Assembly: GCF_000614145.1 (NCBI RefSeq)
Contig: NZ_BAKK01000006.1
Location: 96,060 to 160,059, forward strand
Reading direction: 5' to 3'
Origin: Bacteroides faecichinchillae JCM 17102
GTDB taxonomy: Bacteria > Bacteroidota > Bacteroidia > Bacteroidales > Bacteroidaceae
Length of the DNA: 64,000 bases
Both the position numbers and the translations under genes were made by a program. The notes under the pieces were generated by a model. The model ran no database searches, had not been told where the DNA came from, and was given only the letters and a program-made list of their open reading frames with translations. This document shows positions 28,389 through 38,314 of this stretch, in pieces. Positions within the stretch are counted from its first letter, which is position 1. The number at the start of each line of letters is the position of its first letter.

Positions 28389-28994
28389 ATGGAAATAACA
28401 AATGCAGAATTTGTAATTAGTAACACAGATGTGAAGAAATGTCCGGCAGGAACATTCCCCGAATATGCTTTCATCGGCCGTTCCAACGTTGGCAAATCAA
28501 GTCTTATCAATATGCTGACTTCCCGCAAAGGACTAGCTATGACTTCTTCCACTCCTGGAAAAACGATGCTCATCAATCACTTCCTGATAAATAATAGTTG
28601 GTATCTGGTAGACCTGCCGGGATACGGCTATGCAAAACGTGGGCAAAAAGGTAAGGAACAGATACAGAAGGTGATCGAAGATTATATTCTGGATCGAGAA
28701 CAAATGACCAATCTGTTTGTGCTCATAGACAGTCGTCTGGAACCTCAAAAAATAGATTTGGAATTTATGGAATGGTTAGGAGAAAATGGTATTCCTTTCT
28801 CTATTGTTTTCACTAAATCAGACAAGTTGAAAGGTGGCCGCCTGAAAATGAATATTAATGCCTATCTGCAAGATTTACGGAAACAGTGGGAAGAACTTCC
28901 TCCTTATTTTATTTCATCATCAGAGAACCATACAGGGCGCACAGAAATCCTCGACTATATTGAAACCATTAACAAAGAGATAAATACAAAATGA
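28389..28994 (+). CDS. engB: Ribosome-biogenesis GTPase EngB (YsxC/YihA)
   Basis: A 201-residue GTPase of large-subunit assembly. G1 [17 protein letters not shown] (about 27-43), G2 SSTPGKT, G3 [12 protein letters not shown]4 FTKSDKLK and G5 SSSENHTG are all present. I use the ATG at 28389 (MEITNAEFV) because an upstream start would be TTG and add four residues without support. Its TGA overlaps the next ATG (28991-28994). Confidence 0.96.
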   Translation: MEITNAEFVISNTDVKKCPAGTFPEYAFIGRSNVGKSSLINMLTSRKGLAMTSSTPGKTMLINHFLINNSWYLVDLPGYGYAKRGQKGKEQIQKVIEDYILDREQMTNLFVLIDSRLEPQKIDLEFMEWLGENGIPFSIVFTKSDKLKGGRLKMNINAYLQDLRKQWEELPPYFISSSENHTGRTEILDYIETINKEINTK

Positions 28995-29591
28995 AAAGAA
29001 AGTTTTTCTTTGCTACATTCGTCGTAGCATTTTCAATGGTGGCAAGCAACAGCCAAGCACAGTCTTTAAAAGATCTATTTAACAAGGACAACATTTCTAA
29101 GGTAGTAAACGCTGTAACAGGTCAAACCCAAGCTATTGACATGACCGGAACCTGGAGTTATGAGGGTTCCGCAGTAGAATTTGAATCTGAAAACCTGTTA
29201 ATGCAAGCAGGAGGAGTCGCCGCAGCTTCTGTAGCTGAAAATAAATTGAACGAGCAACTGACTAAAGTTGGTATCAAGGCTGGACAAATGAGTTTTACTT
29301 TCAATGCGGACAGTACTTTTACGAGCAAGGTAGGTAAACGTACCATGAATGGAACTTATTCTTATAATGCGGCAACTAAACAGGTATCATTAAAATATTT
29401 GAAACTGATAAATCTGAATGCCAAAGTAAACTGCACTACAGAATCTATGGAATTGCTTTTTAATTCAGATAAACTTTTTGAAACTTTTAGCTTTCATTGG
29501 TAGTAAAAGCAATAGTACTGCACTGAAAACAGTCAGTTCATTAGCTGACAGTTATGATGGTATGATGGTAGGATTTGAGTTAAAAAAATAG
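28991..29591 (+). pseudogene. DUF4923-type secreted protein, frameshift near the C-terminus
   Basis: Signal peptide residues 1-23 (ending NSQAQ), then VTGQTQAIDMTGTWSYEGSA and a lipocalin-like beta-rich body, matching the Bacteroidetes DUF4923 family. In the given frame it stops at 29503 (FSFHW). Skipping one T in the five-T run near 29472 gives LLKLLAFIGSKSNSTALKTV to DSYDGMMVGFELKK and stop at 29591, 199 residues in total. Coupled to engB by ATGA overlap. Function unknown. Confidence 0.75.
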
Positions 29592-29651
29592 TAAAAAAGT
29601 CCATTTAATACAATTTCTCATAACAGAAAATATATTTTAGAGAAAAAATAT

Positions 29652-29659
29652 TATCTTTG
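29652..29659 (+). promoter_or_regulatory. -7 promoter box of the DUF1573 gene
   Basis: TATCTTTG matches TAnnTTTG, 27 bases before the ATG at 29686. Confidence 0.6.
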
Positions 29660-29685
29660 TCGCTTGTAATCAAAAAGAAGGAAAA

Positions 29686-30105
29686 ATGAAAAAAATACTT
29701 TTTTTAGTGACTTTATTAGTGATGGGAGTTAGTTTAGCATTTGCTGAAGAAGCGGATGGAGGTGCTGCCATTAAGTTTGATAAGACAACACACGACTTCG
29801 GAAAATTTTCTGAGAAACAACCTGTAGTAAGTTGTGAATTCAAATTTACTAATATAGGTGATGCTCCTTTAGTGATTCATCAGGCAGTAGCTTCTTGCGG
29901 ATGTACAGTACCGGAATACACTCAAGAGCCAATTTTGCCAGGTAAGTCAGGTATTATCAAAGTGACTTATAACGGAGCAGGTAAATATCCGGGACACTTC
30001 AAGAAATCCATCACTTTACGTACCAATGCAAAAACCGAAATGGTACGGATTTACATCACTGGTGAAATGGAAGCCAAAGATAAAGATGATAAAGACGCCA
30101 AATAA
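29686..30105 (+). CDS. DUF1573 domain secreted protein
   Basis: A 139-residue exported protein: signal peptide 1-20 (ending LAFA), then one Ig-like DUF1573 domain with FDKTTHDFGKFSEKQPV, FKFTNIGDAPLVIHQAVASC, GCTVPEYTQEPILPGKSG and TYNGAGKYPGHFKKSI. A Lys/Asp-rich tail (KDKDDKDAK) ends it. Common in Bacteroidetes and probably periplasmic; function unknown. Monocistronic, between its own promoter and a strong terminator. Confidence 0.9.
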   Translation: MKKILFLVTLLVMGVSLAFAEEADGGAAIKFDKTTHDFGKFSEKQPVVSCEFKFTNIGDAPLVIHQAVASCGCTVPEYTQEPILPGKSGIIKVTYNGAGKYPGHFKKSITLRTNAKTEMVRIYITGEMEAKDKDDKDAK

Positions 30106-30124
30106 GAAAAAATAGACAAGAAGG

Positions 30125-30157
30125 AAAAGGAGAATCTTTTGATTCTCCTTTTTTTTT
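30125..30157 (+). terminator. Intrinsic terminator after the DUF1573 gene
   Basis: AAAAGGAGAATC and GATTCTCCTTTT pair across TTTT and run into further T's, a textbook Rho-independent structure. Confidence 0.92.
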
Positions 30158-30199
30158 GTTTACTTTGAAGTCTGGAAACATAAACTACTAAAAAATAAT

Positions 30200-32193
30200 A
30201 TGAAAGAACATCAAGAAGAAGACAAATTCACTGGGTTACCCGAGAATGCGTTCAGAGAATTAAAACCGGGAGAAGTATATAACCCGCTAATGAGTCCCTC
30301 TAAAAATTATCCGGAAGTTACTTTCTGGTCAGTCTCTTGGGGTATTGCCATGGCTATTCTTTTCTCCGCAGCAGCAGCCTATCTGGGGCTGAAAGTAGGG
30401 CAAGTATTTGAGGCTGCTATCCCTATCGCTATTATTGCTGTGGGTGTCTCCGGTGCTGCAAAAAGAAAAAATGCGTTAGGAGAAAATGTAATCATCCAGT
30501 CAATTGGAGCTTGCTCCGGAGTTATTGTTGCCGGAGCTATCTTTACCCTTCCCGCTCTCTATATTCTTCAGGCTAAATATCCTGAAATGACTGTTACCTT
30601 CATGCAAGTGTTTATCAGTTCATTGTTAGGCGGTGTATTAGGTATTCTTTTCTTAATTCCGTTTCGGAAATACTTCGTTAGCGATATGCATGGTAAGTAT
30701 CCCTTTCCGGAAGCCACAGCCACTACACAAGTATTGGTGTCCGGTGAGAAAGAGGGTAGCCAAGCAAAACCTTTATTGATAGCGGGATTGATCGGTGGTT
30801 TGTATGACTTTATAGTAGCAACATTCGGTTGGTGGAACGAGAATTTCACAACTCGTGTTTGTGGTTTTGGAGAAATGCTGGCAGAGAAAGCAAAGTTTGT
30901 CTTCAAAGTGAATACAGGAGCAGCTGTACTTGGTCTGGGATACATTGTCGGATTGAAGTACGCTTCTATCATCTGTGCTGGTTCACTGGCTGTATGGTGG
31001 ATCATTATTCCCGGAATGTCTGCTATCTGGGGCGATAGTGTGCTGAATGCATGGAATCCGGACATTACTTCTACAGTAGGATGATGAGCCCGGAAGAGAT
31101 CTTCAAATATTATGCAAAAAGTATTGGTATCGGTGGTATCGCCATGGCAGGTGTCATAGGTATTATTCGTTCATGGGGAATTATTAAAAGTGCCGTTGGA
31201 CTCGCTGCTAAAGAGATGGGTGGCAAAGGTAATGTAGAAAAAAGCATTGTCCGTACACAACGTGACCTTTCAATGAAGATTATTGCTATCGGCTCTATCA
31301 TAACATTGATCTTAGTTGTATTATTCTTCTATTTCGATGTGATGCAAGGCAATTTGGTACATACATTAGTAGCTATTGTTCTGGTAGCTGGTATTTCTTT
31401 CCTATTCACAACAGTTGCAGCAAATGCAATTGCTATTGTTGGAACAAATCCAGTATCAGGAATGACATTAATGACACTAATTTTAGCTTCTGTTGTGATG
31501 GTATCGGTAGGATTAAAAGGTCCTTCTGGAATGGTGGCTTCCCTTGTAATGGGTGGTGTAGTTTGTACTGCATTATCTATGGCAGGAGGTTTTATTACCG
31601 ATTTAAAAATAGGTTATTGGTTAGGAAGTACACCTGCCAAGCAGGAAACCTGGAAATTCCTTGGAACAATTGTATCTGCTGCAACGGTAGGTGGTGTAAT
31701 GATTATCCTGAACAAAACTTATGGATTTACTAGCGGCGCATTGGCAGCTCCCCAGGCAAATGCAATGGCAGCCGTTATCGAACCGCTAATGAGTGGTGTA
31801 GGCGCACCCTGGTTGCTTTACGGGATTGGTGCCGTTTTAGCAATTATTCTGACTCTTTGTAAAATTCCTGCATTAGCATTCGCATTGGGTATGTTTATTC
31901 CTTTAGAATTAAATGTGCCTCTGGTTGTTGGTGGAGCTATTAACTGGTATGTTACTTCTCGTAGTAGAGACACAGCATTAAACACAGAAAGAGGCGAAAA
32001 AGGAACTCTGTTGGCTTCCGGGTTCATAGCGGGTGGTGCACTGATGGGAGTAGTCAGTGCTGCTATGCGTTTTGGTGGAGTCAATCTGGTAAATGAGACT
32101 TGGTTGAACAATACTTGGTCAGAAGTGTTGGCATTAGGAGCCTATGCTCTGTTAATCCTTTATTTCATTAAAGCTTCAATGAAAGTAAAATAA
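30200..32193 (+). pseudogene. OPT-family oligopeptide transporter, one-base frameshift
   Basis: An OPT/YSL-type transporter: FRELKPGEVYNPLMSP, SVSWGIAMAILFSAAAAYLG, KVGQVFEAAIPIAI, NVIIQSIGACSG, KYPFPEATATTQVL. The first frame stops at 31084 after DITSTVG. One added base near 31079 continues as MSPEEIFKYYAKSIGIGGIA to the stop at 32193, about 664 residues with some 15 membrane helices, the normal size. Predicted role: uptake of oligopeptides or metal chelates. DUF1460 follows by one base, so probably an operon with a periplasmic amidase-like protein. Confidence 0.85.
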
Positions 32194-32194
32194 C

Positions 32195-33025
32195 ATGAAG
32201 AGATTTTTATTCTTCATAATGTCATTTATGAGTGTAATAACATTTGCACAACAGCCCGTCGAGCTACCTTTGTGGCCCGACGGTGCCTCCAATACTAACA
32301 GGCTGACTGAGAAGGAAAAGGAGTTATCTTATTTGCAACCAATGATAAGAATCGGAAAATCCTATCTGGGTACTAAATATGTTGCTAATACACTGGATGA
32401 AAGTCCGGAGGAAAAGCTTGTCATCCAACCTCAAAAAGTAGACTGCCTGACATTCGTTGAATATGTATTAGCACAGGCACTGAGTTCTGATATTACCAAA
32501 AACTTACAGAACATACGGTATCGTGATGGTATTATCAACGGATATCCTTCCCGGTTACATTATACTTCTGATTGGATTGAAAATGGTGTTCGCCATGGAT
32601 ACTTGGAAGATATTACCGCTGAAAACAGTTCATGTATCAATAAACTATCACTTTCGTTTATGTCCACTCATCCAGAACTGTACAAACAGTTGGCAAATTC
32701 ACCGGAGAATGTAAAACGAATAGCTGAATGCGAAAAAGCATTGACCGGAAAAACAGTACATATATTGCCAAAGAATAAACTTCCCAACACAGGGCTCCCC
32801 TGGATTGAGAATGGAGATATCATCGCAATCACTACCAGTTTACCTGGATTAGATATAGCTCATGTTGGAATAGCATATTATATTGATGACAATCTTCATC
32901 TACTGCACGCATCTTCTTCATTAGGAAAAGTTGTGATCAGCAAAGAGCCTCTCAAACATATGCTTGACAATTATGAATCATGGACAGGAATACGTGTTGT
33001 CCGGATGTCTCACCCTAAAAAATAA
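32195..33025 (+). CDS. DUF1460 family exported amidase-like protein
   Basis: A 276-residue protein with signal peptide 1-18 (ending TFA) and a DUF1460 domain, a papain-like fold related to NlpC/P60 and proposed to be an N-acetylmuramoyl-L-alanine amidase. Candidate catalytic residues: Cys in QKVDCLTFVEYV (about 90) and His in LDIAHVGIAYY (about 228). It follows the OPT transporter by one base, which suggests muropeptide release linked to uptake. Confidence 0.85.
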   Translation: MKRFLFFIMSFMSVITFAQQPVELPLWPDGASNTNRLTEKEKELSYLQPMIRIGKSYLGTKYVANTLDESPEEKLVIQPQKVDCLTFVEYVLAQALSSDITKNLQNIRYRDGIINGYPSRLHYTSDWIENGVRHGYLEDITAENSSCINKLSLSFMSTHPELYKQLANSPENVKRIAECEKALTGKTVHILPKNKLPNTGLPWIENGDIIAITTSLPGLDIAHVGIAYYIDDNLHLLHASSSLGKVVISKEPLKHMLDNYESWTGIRVVRMSHPKK

Positions 33026-33031
33026 TCAATC

Positions 33032-33982
33032 ATGAAAAGAGTAAAACATTTCCTTCTTGCTTTTTCCCTATTATTACCGACTCTATCAGGAGCACAAGAA
33101 GTAGCAAACGCTACTTTTTTGGAATTAACTCCAGATGCTCAATCAGCAGGTATGGCAGGCACAGGACTAGCTATCACTGATAATGGAAGCACGGCTATCT
33201 TTCATAATGCTTCCACCATCGCTTTCTCACAAGACGTCATGGGTGCCAGTTATTCATACGCTGATATCAATAAGGATAATGCACTACACAGCGCATCCCT
33301 ATTCTACCGGATCGGTCGGGAAGGGAAACATGGTTTTACACTTGGTTTTCGTCATTACAAACAACCGAGTTCCTATGTAAATGACAAAAAAGAAAATGAT
33401 ATTTTAAACTTTAATCCTCATGCCTGGAGTCTGGAAGCAGGATATTTCAGAAGCATGACACAAAATCTTGCTCTTTCATTGACTTTCAGATATTTGCAGA
33501 CAAAATCTTATCCAAATACTGATAATAAAGGAACTGTTTGTCTGGACTTAGGAGCTACCTATCATCGAAATATGTCTATTCTGGATGAAATGGCATCCTG
33601 GTCTATCGGATTTCAAGCGGCCAATTTGGGAAGAAAGCTCGATGGACAAAAATTACCCGCTCGATTAGGATTAGGAGGAGCCATTGATCTTCCATTCAGT
33701 ATGGAAAATCGCCTACAAGTAGCGTTGGATCTCAATTATCTTCTCCCTTCCGATTACCGTCATCTTCAAGCTAGCGTTGGAGCTGAGTACAATTTCCTGA
33801 AGTACGGAGTAGTCCGCGCCGGATATCATTTTGGAGATAAAGACAAAGGAGTAGGCAACTATGGTACTTTAGGTTGTGGAATAAACTTCTGGCCCATTCG
33901 CGCAGACTTCTCTTATGTACTGGCTGATAAAGACAACTTCATGCATAAGACTTGGCAAATTAGCTTAGGAGTAGTTTTCTAA
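33032..33982 (+). CDS. PorV/PorQ-family outer-membrane beta-barrel protein
   Basis: A 316-residue barrel of the PorV/PorQ (FadL-like) family: signal peptide 1-21 (ending LSGA), then TFLELTPDAQSAGMAGTGLA with DNGSTAIFHNAS, the family's N-terminal hallmark, repeated amphipathic strands, and a C-terminal aromatic ending ISLGVVF. Relatives act in type IX secretion, but no other T9SS gene is here and gut Bacteroides often lack that system, so function is open. It lies six bases after DUF1460; its 3' end overlaps the lipB 3' end by 23 bases. Confidence 0.85.
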   Translation: MKRVKHFLLAFSLLLPTLSGAQEVANATFLELTPDAQSAGMAGTGLAITDNGSTAIFHNASTIAFSQDVMGASYSYADINKDNALHSASLFYRIGREGKHGFTLGFRHYKQPSSYVNDKKENDILNFNPHAWSLEAGYFRSMTQNLALSLTFRYLQTKSYPNTDNKGTVCLDLGATYHRNMSILDEMASWSIGFQAANLGRKLDGQKLPARLGLGGAIDLPFSMENRLQVALDLNYLLPSDYRHLQASVGAEYNFLKYGVVRAGYHFGDKDKGVGNYGTLGCGINFWPIRADFSYVLADKDNFMHKTWQISLGVVF

Positions 33983-34622
33983 GCTCATCCTCAAGACGTT
34001 GCTTCACTTCGTCCATTGACACATCCTGTTTCAATTCCTGGCGAAGAGAAGTAACGCCTTTATCTATAAATCCACAAGGGTGGATATAACTGAAATAACG
34101 CAAATCCGTATTCACATTCAAAGCCAATCCATGCATAGTGACAAAATGACTACTGCGTACTCCTATCGCACAAATCTTACGGGCACGAGATGTTTCACCT
34201 TCCAGCCAGACTCCTGTCGCTTTTTCCAGCCGTCCCGCTTCGATACCATAGGAAGCACAGACACGTATCACAGCTTCTTCAAGTAAATGTACATACTCCT
34301 TTAATCCAAGTTGAAAATCTTCCAGATTCAGAATCGGGTAACATACTAACTGTCCCGGACCATGATAAGTAATATCTCCTCCCCTGTCAATATGATAAAG
34401 GGATGCACCAATGGCTTTGAGCTGTTCGTCACTCAACAACATATTATTTTCTTTCCCGCTACGCCCCAACGTATAGACATGAGGATGTTCACACATAATG
34501 ATCCTGTTTACATATGGTTCTCTCTGTGCTTTCGCATGAACGAGAGCATTAAACCATTCCGTTTGCCGCTGCCATGCATCGGCATAAGGTATCAAGTTCC
34601 AATATACAAAAGATGTTTTCAT
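33960..34622 (-). CDS. lipB: Octanoyl-[acyl-carrier-protein]:protein transferase LipB
   Basis: A 220-residue LipB that moves octanoate from ACP to lipoate-dependent subunits such as GcvH. Motifs: HVYTLGRSGKENN, the signature RGGDITYHGPGQLVCYP (about 80-96), KICAIGVRSS with the catalytic Lys, HGLALNVN, and HPCGFIDKGVTSL with the catalytic Cys. The -7 box lies six bases before the ATG, predicting leaderless mRNA. Functional link: the glycine cleavage gene gcvP in this window. Confidence 0.96.
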   Translation of the reverse strand: MKTSFVYWNLIPYADAWQRQTEWFNALVHAKAQREPYVNRIIMCEHPHVYTLGRSGKENNMLLSDEQLKAIGASLYHIDRGGDITYHGPGQLVCYPILNLEDFQLGLKEYVHLLEEAVIRVCASYGIEAGRLEKATGVWLEGETSRARKICAIGVRSSHFVTMHGLALNVNTDLRYFSYIHPCGFIDKGVTSLRQELKQDVSMDEVKQRLEDELRKLLLS

Positions 34623-34627
34623 AAAAA

Positions 34628-34635
34628 CAAAGATA
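34628..34635 (-). promoter_or_regulatory. -7 promoter box abutting the lipB start
   Basis: CAAAGATA (TATCTTTG on the minus strand) ends six bases before the lipB ATG, so the transcript would begin at or near the start codon. Confidence 0.55.
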
Positions 34636-34655
34636 AAAAATAAAAAGAAAATGTG

Positions 34656-34663
34656 TACATTTG
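34656..34663 (+). promoter_or_regulatory. -7 promoter box of the AraC regulator
   Basis: TACATTTG matches TAnnTTTG. It lies within the 5' part of a longer possible reading frame (from 34651), so the real start must be downstream, at 34690. Confidence 0.6.
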
Positions 34664-34689
34664 TCGAACTAAATAAAACAACCGACCTT

Positions 34690-35529
34690 ATGAAAATGGA
34701 TTTTCCTCAGGTTGATTTACCTCTTGAGGTTCTAGCCTGGACAGATGTCACTGAAGATATTCTTAACATTTATAAGCAATCATGCCGATTGCAAGCCTGT
34801 ATTGTGGCTATTTGTACCGAGGGATACATGAAAGCCTCTATCAATTTGCTGGATTATGAGATTCGTCCAAATGATCTGATCACATTACTTCCGGGAACGA
34901 TTATTCAATTTAAAGAAAAAACTGAAAAGGTACGTTTGTGCTTTGCCGGATTCTCTTCGACTTGTGCCGGACGCATTAATCTGATAAAAGCTATCGGAGA
35001 TGCTTATCCAAAATTATTGGAACTACCTGTAGTTCCTCTCTCCGAAGATATTTCCAAATATTTAAAAGAATATTTCGCCCTATTATCTCATGTCAGTTGC
35101 GATGATTCTTTTGATATGGATCCAGAATTGTCAGAAATTTCTCTTCAGGCAATTCTGACAAGCGTCAGACTCATATACCGAAAACTAATTGTAAAGAATG
35201 ACAGTTCAAATCGCAAAAAAGAGATTTGTCGAGAATTGATACAATCAATAACAGAGCACTATAAGGAGGAACGTCGTGCACAATTTTATGCAGATCAACT
35301 TGGCATTTCTCTCCAACATCTTAGCACCACCGTTAAACAAGTGACAGGAAAAAGTGTGCTTGACACCATTGCTTATATCATTATCATGGATGCTAAAGCA
35401 AAATTAAAGGGTACCAATATGACTATTCAGGAAATAGCGTATTCTCTGAACTTTCCCAGTGCAACCTTTTTTGGCAAATATTTCAGACGATATGTGGGAA
35501 TGACACCTGTAGAATTCAGAAATGGATAA
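34690..35529 (+). CDS. AraC-family transcriptional regulator
   Basis: The start is ATG 34690 (MKMDFPQVDLP) because the promoter box lies 27 bases upstream. The 279 residues have a cupin-like N-terminal sensing region (INLLDYEIRPNDLITLLPGT) and a C-terminal double HTH: YADQLGISLQHLSTTVKQVT, AYIIIMDAKAKLK, TIQEIAYSLNFPSATFFGKY, FRRYVGMTPVEFR. It is divergent from lipB and converges on the copper operon; its regulon cannot be deduced. Confidence 0.92.
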   Translation: MKMDFPQVDLPLEVLAWTDVTEDILNIYKQSCRLQACIVAICTEGYMKASINLLDYEIRPNDLITLLPGTIIQFKEKTEKVRLCFAGFSSTCAGRINLIKAIGDAYPKLLELPVVPLSEDISKYLKEYFALLSHVSCDDSFDMDPELSEISLQAILTSVRLIYRKLIVKNDSSNRKKEICRELIQSITEHYKEERRAQFYADQLGISLQHLSTTVKQVTGKSVLDTIAYIIIMDAKAKLKGTNMTIQEIAYSLNFPSATFFGKYFRRYVGMTPVEFRNG

Positions 35530-35549
35530 AACTGATTACCTTATCATTC

Positions 35550-35629
35550 TGTCATCCAGAACGAAGTGAAGGATCTCTTCTTTCACCCATACAAAAGTAG
35601 ATTCTTCGCTGCGTTCAGAATAGCAGGAC
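35550..35629. repeat. Dispersed palindromic repeat, second copy
   Basis: GTCATCCAGAACGAAGTGAA... pairs with ...TTCGCTGCGTTCAGAATAGC as an imperfect hairpin. It is closely similar to the inner palindrome at 13798-13865 (shared core ACGnAGTGAAGnAT ... AGTAnATTCTTC). It occupies the gap between two convergent genes. Confidence 0.75.
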
Positions 35630-35648
35630 AAGATAAAAATATCCTTTA

Positions 35649-37856
35649 TTATTTTCTTCCCAGACTTAGAGAATTGAGTACCACACTTACACTGGAAAAT
35701 GCCATAGCAGCACTTGCCAACATTGGATTCAATAATAAACCATTGAGTGGAAATAAGACTCCGGCAGCAATAGGAATACCAATCAGATTATAAATAAATG
35801 CCCAGAAAAGATTCTGATGAATCAGTCTTACAGTCTGTTTTGATAATTCAAAAGCTTTAGGAAGTAACAACAGATCGGATGTCATCAAGGTTACCATTGC
35901 CACATCCATTGCGATATCTGTCCCTTTTCCCATCGCAATGCTGACATCGGCCAAAGCCAATGCTTGTGAGTCATTAATTCCGTCGCCAACCATAGCTACC
36001 TTTTTCCCTTGTAATTGTAGTTCACGAACAAACTCTGCTTTATCGTCCGGCAAAGCATCAGCAACAAAGCGTTCAATACCTAAACGAGAAGAAACAGCCA
36101 ACGCAGTACGTTGTCCGTCACCTGTTAGCATACAGATATCAATGCCCAGACGCTTCAGTTCCCTTACAGCTTCCGCAGAAGTCGCCTTCACTGGATCTGA
36201 GACAGCAATAATGGCCAATAATTCACTTCCCCGACCAAAATAAATAATACCTTGACCATCGGACTCATATTGCACCAACATATCAGCCATGATATCTATT
36301 ACTATTGCATTGAAGTCTTTCAGTAATTTATGGCTTCCAACCCAATAAGTATAACCTTCATAAGAAACTTTTATTCCTTTTCCGGTAATACTTTCGAAAC
36401 TATCTAGAGTGACAGGCTTGATATTTTCTTCTTGTAAAGCTGCTACAATAGCACCTGCAAGTGGATGTTCAGATTTCATTTCCGCTGCCAACAATACATC
36501 TTTGAAATGCATTTCCTGTGGTTGCGCCCACAACCATCCAGTAGCAGTAGGATGACCTTCGGTCAATGTTCCTGTTTTATCAAGTACGACTACATCCACT
36601 TTTCTCATTTGCTCCAAAGCGACCGCATCTTTTATAAGAATATGCTGGCTGGCAGCTTTACCAATTCCAACCATTAATGCAGTAGGAGTAGCAAGTCCCA
36701 GAGCACAAGGGCAAGCAATCACAAGTACAGATACGGCAGAAAGAATTCCATAGGAGATATATTCACTACCGCCAATCACGATCCATAATATAAATGTCAG
36801 AATAGCAATAGCTAGTACGACAGGGACAAAAATACCCGTAATACGATCTACAATACGTTGTACAGGGGCTTTACTGCCCTGAGCTTCCTGCACCATACGG
36901 ATGATGCGTGCAAGTACAGTTTCAGTTCCGACCTGTGCAGCACGAATAATAAATGAACCACGTTGATTTATTGTTCCGGCTAGTACCTTGTCTCCTTTTT
37001 TCTTTTCCACAGGAACCGGTTCACCACTAATCATGCTTTCGTCTACATAAGAATCACCTTCAGAAAGCTGGCCGTCTACAGGAATCTGCTCTCCCGGACG
37101 AACAACCACCAGATCTCCGACTTGCAATTGTTCTATCAGAATTTCTTCTTCTACTCCATTCCTTAAAACGCGGGCAATCTTCGGCTGCATTCCCATTAGT
37201 TTACGAATAGCAGTCGATGTATTCCCTTTAGCGCGTTCCTCCATCAGCTTTCCTGTCAGTACAAAAGCGATAATTACAGCAGAAGCTTCGTAATAGACAT
37301 GCGGCTCCAATCCACGAGCATACCAGAACTCGGGGAAAAATGTATTGAATACACTGAATAAAAAAGCAATGGATGTACTCAGTGCTACTAGTGTATCCAT
37401 GTTACTACGTCCTAACTTTGCCTGTTTCCATGCACCGGTGAAAAAAGAACCTCCGAAAAGGATCATTACCGGAATAGTAAGTACTAACTGAATCTCACTT
37501 GAATAAGGCATATGCATCAGCACCATAGAAAACAAAAGCAATGGAACAACCAGTATCCAAGCTCCAATAACTTTTCGTTTCAAACGAAGATAACGCTTAT
37601 GCTGTTCTTCTTCCTGACGTTCTTCTTTATGTGTTTCTTCAATAATTAAATCGTATCCGGCAGCAAGCACTGCAGCACGAATTTCTCCGGGAGTTAATTG
37701 ATCACTCTCATAGGATACGGTTAATGTATTCGTTGCAAAATTGACCGAAGCTTCTACAACTCCGGTCAGTTTCTTGACTGTTTTTTCGACATTATTAGCG
37801 CACCCTGCACAGTGCATATTCAACACAGGGAACGATTTCTTTACTATATTACCCAT
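35649..37856 (-). CDS. copA: Copper-translocating P-type ATPase CopA
   Basis: I take the ATG at 37856 ([20 protein letters not shown]), giving 735 residues. One HMA domain (MHCAGC), then a P1B-ATPase: CPC motif [19 protein letters not shown] in the metal-binding helix, phosphorylation [28 protein letters not shown], and the hinge [23 protein letters not shown] with C-terminal membrane Asn and Met-rich residues fits Cu+ export. It ends the copper operon, 98 bases after the HMA protein. Confidence 0.93.
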   Translation of the reverse strand: MGNIVKKSFPVLNMHCAGCANNVEKTVKKLTGVVEASVNFATNTLTVSYESDQLTPGEIRAAVLAAGYDLIIEETHKEERQEEEQHKRYLRLKRKVIGAWILVVPLLLFSMVLMHMPYSSEIQLVLTIPVMILFGGSFFTGAWKQAKLGRSNMDTLVALSTSIAFLFSVFNTFFPEFWYARGLEPHVYYEASAVIIAFVLTGKLMEERAKGNTSTAIRKLMGMQPKIARVLRNGVEEEILIEQLQVGDLVVVRPGEQIPVDGQLSEGDSYVDESMISGEPVPVEKKKGDKVLAGTINQRGSFIIRAAQVGTETVLARIIRMVQEAQGSKAPVQRIVDRITGIFVPVVLAIAILTFILWIVIGGSEYISYGILSAVSVLVIACPCALGLATPTALMVGIGKAASQHILIKDAVALEQMRKVDVVVLDKTGTLTEGHPTATGWLWAQPQEMHFKDVLLAAEMKSEHPLAGAIVAALQEENIKPVTLDSFESITGKGIKVSYEGYTYWVGSHKLLKDFNAIVIDIMADMLVQYESDGQGIIYFGRGSELLAIIAVSDPVKATSAEAVRELKRLGIDICMLTGDGQRTALAVSSRLGIERFVADALPDDKAEFVRELQLQGKKVAMVGDGINDSQALALADVSIAMGKGTDIAMDVAMVTLMTSDLLLLPKAFELSKQTVRLIHQNLFWAFIYNLIGIPIAAGVLFPLNGLLLNPMLASAAMAFSSVSVVLNSLSLGRK

Positions 37857-37954
37857 ACAATCTATATTTAACCTCTTCCCTTCCTTCACCAAAAAGGAGT
37901 TGAGAAGAGGCTGTTCTTTTATTTATAAACAAGCAAAAACGGGTCTTTGTTCGA

Positions 37955-38278
37955 TTACTTCTTATCTGCTTTCTTATCTTCCTTCTTTGTTTCTTTTACA
38001 AATTGCGCTTCATATTCGAACTTCTTAAACCCAGCCTGCAAGTTCTTTACATTCGTCTTTTCAGCATCATAAGTGATGGTTACCATTTTTGTTTTCAGTT
38101 CAGTAGTCAACTCTTTTACCCCTTTTTCGAAGCGTATGTTGTTTCTCACTTTCCGTTCACAATTTTCACAGTGCATCTGAGAAACTTTGAATACTGCTAT
38201 ACGGATATCTTTTGCCATTACGACTGTTACACCTAAAAAAGCTACGATACATGTAGCCATCCATCTTTTTGTTTTCAT
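37955..38278 (-). CDS. Exported HMA-domain metal-binding protein
   Basis: A 107-residue protein: signal peptide 1-22 (ending VMA), an HMA fold with MHCENCERKVRNNIRFEKGV (CxxC), and a Lys-rich tail (KKEDKKADKK). Probably a periplasmic copper chaperone between the outer-membrane receptor and CopA encoded on either side. Confidence 0.88.
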   Translation of the reverse strand: MKTKRWMATCIVAFLGVTVVMAKDIRIAVFKVSQMHCENCERKVRNNIRFEKGVKELTTELKTKMVTITYDAEKTNVKNLQAGFKKFEYEAQFVKETKKEDKKADKK

Positions 38279-38314
38279 TGTCTTTCTCTTATTCGTCTAA
38301 ATATTATATAATTA

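Noticed and set aside
35566..35793. Plus-strand 75-residue protein
   Set aside because: It is formed by the dispersed palindrome and the antisense of copA.
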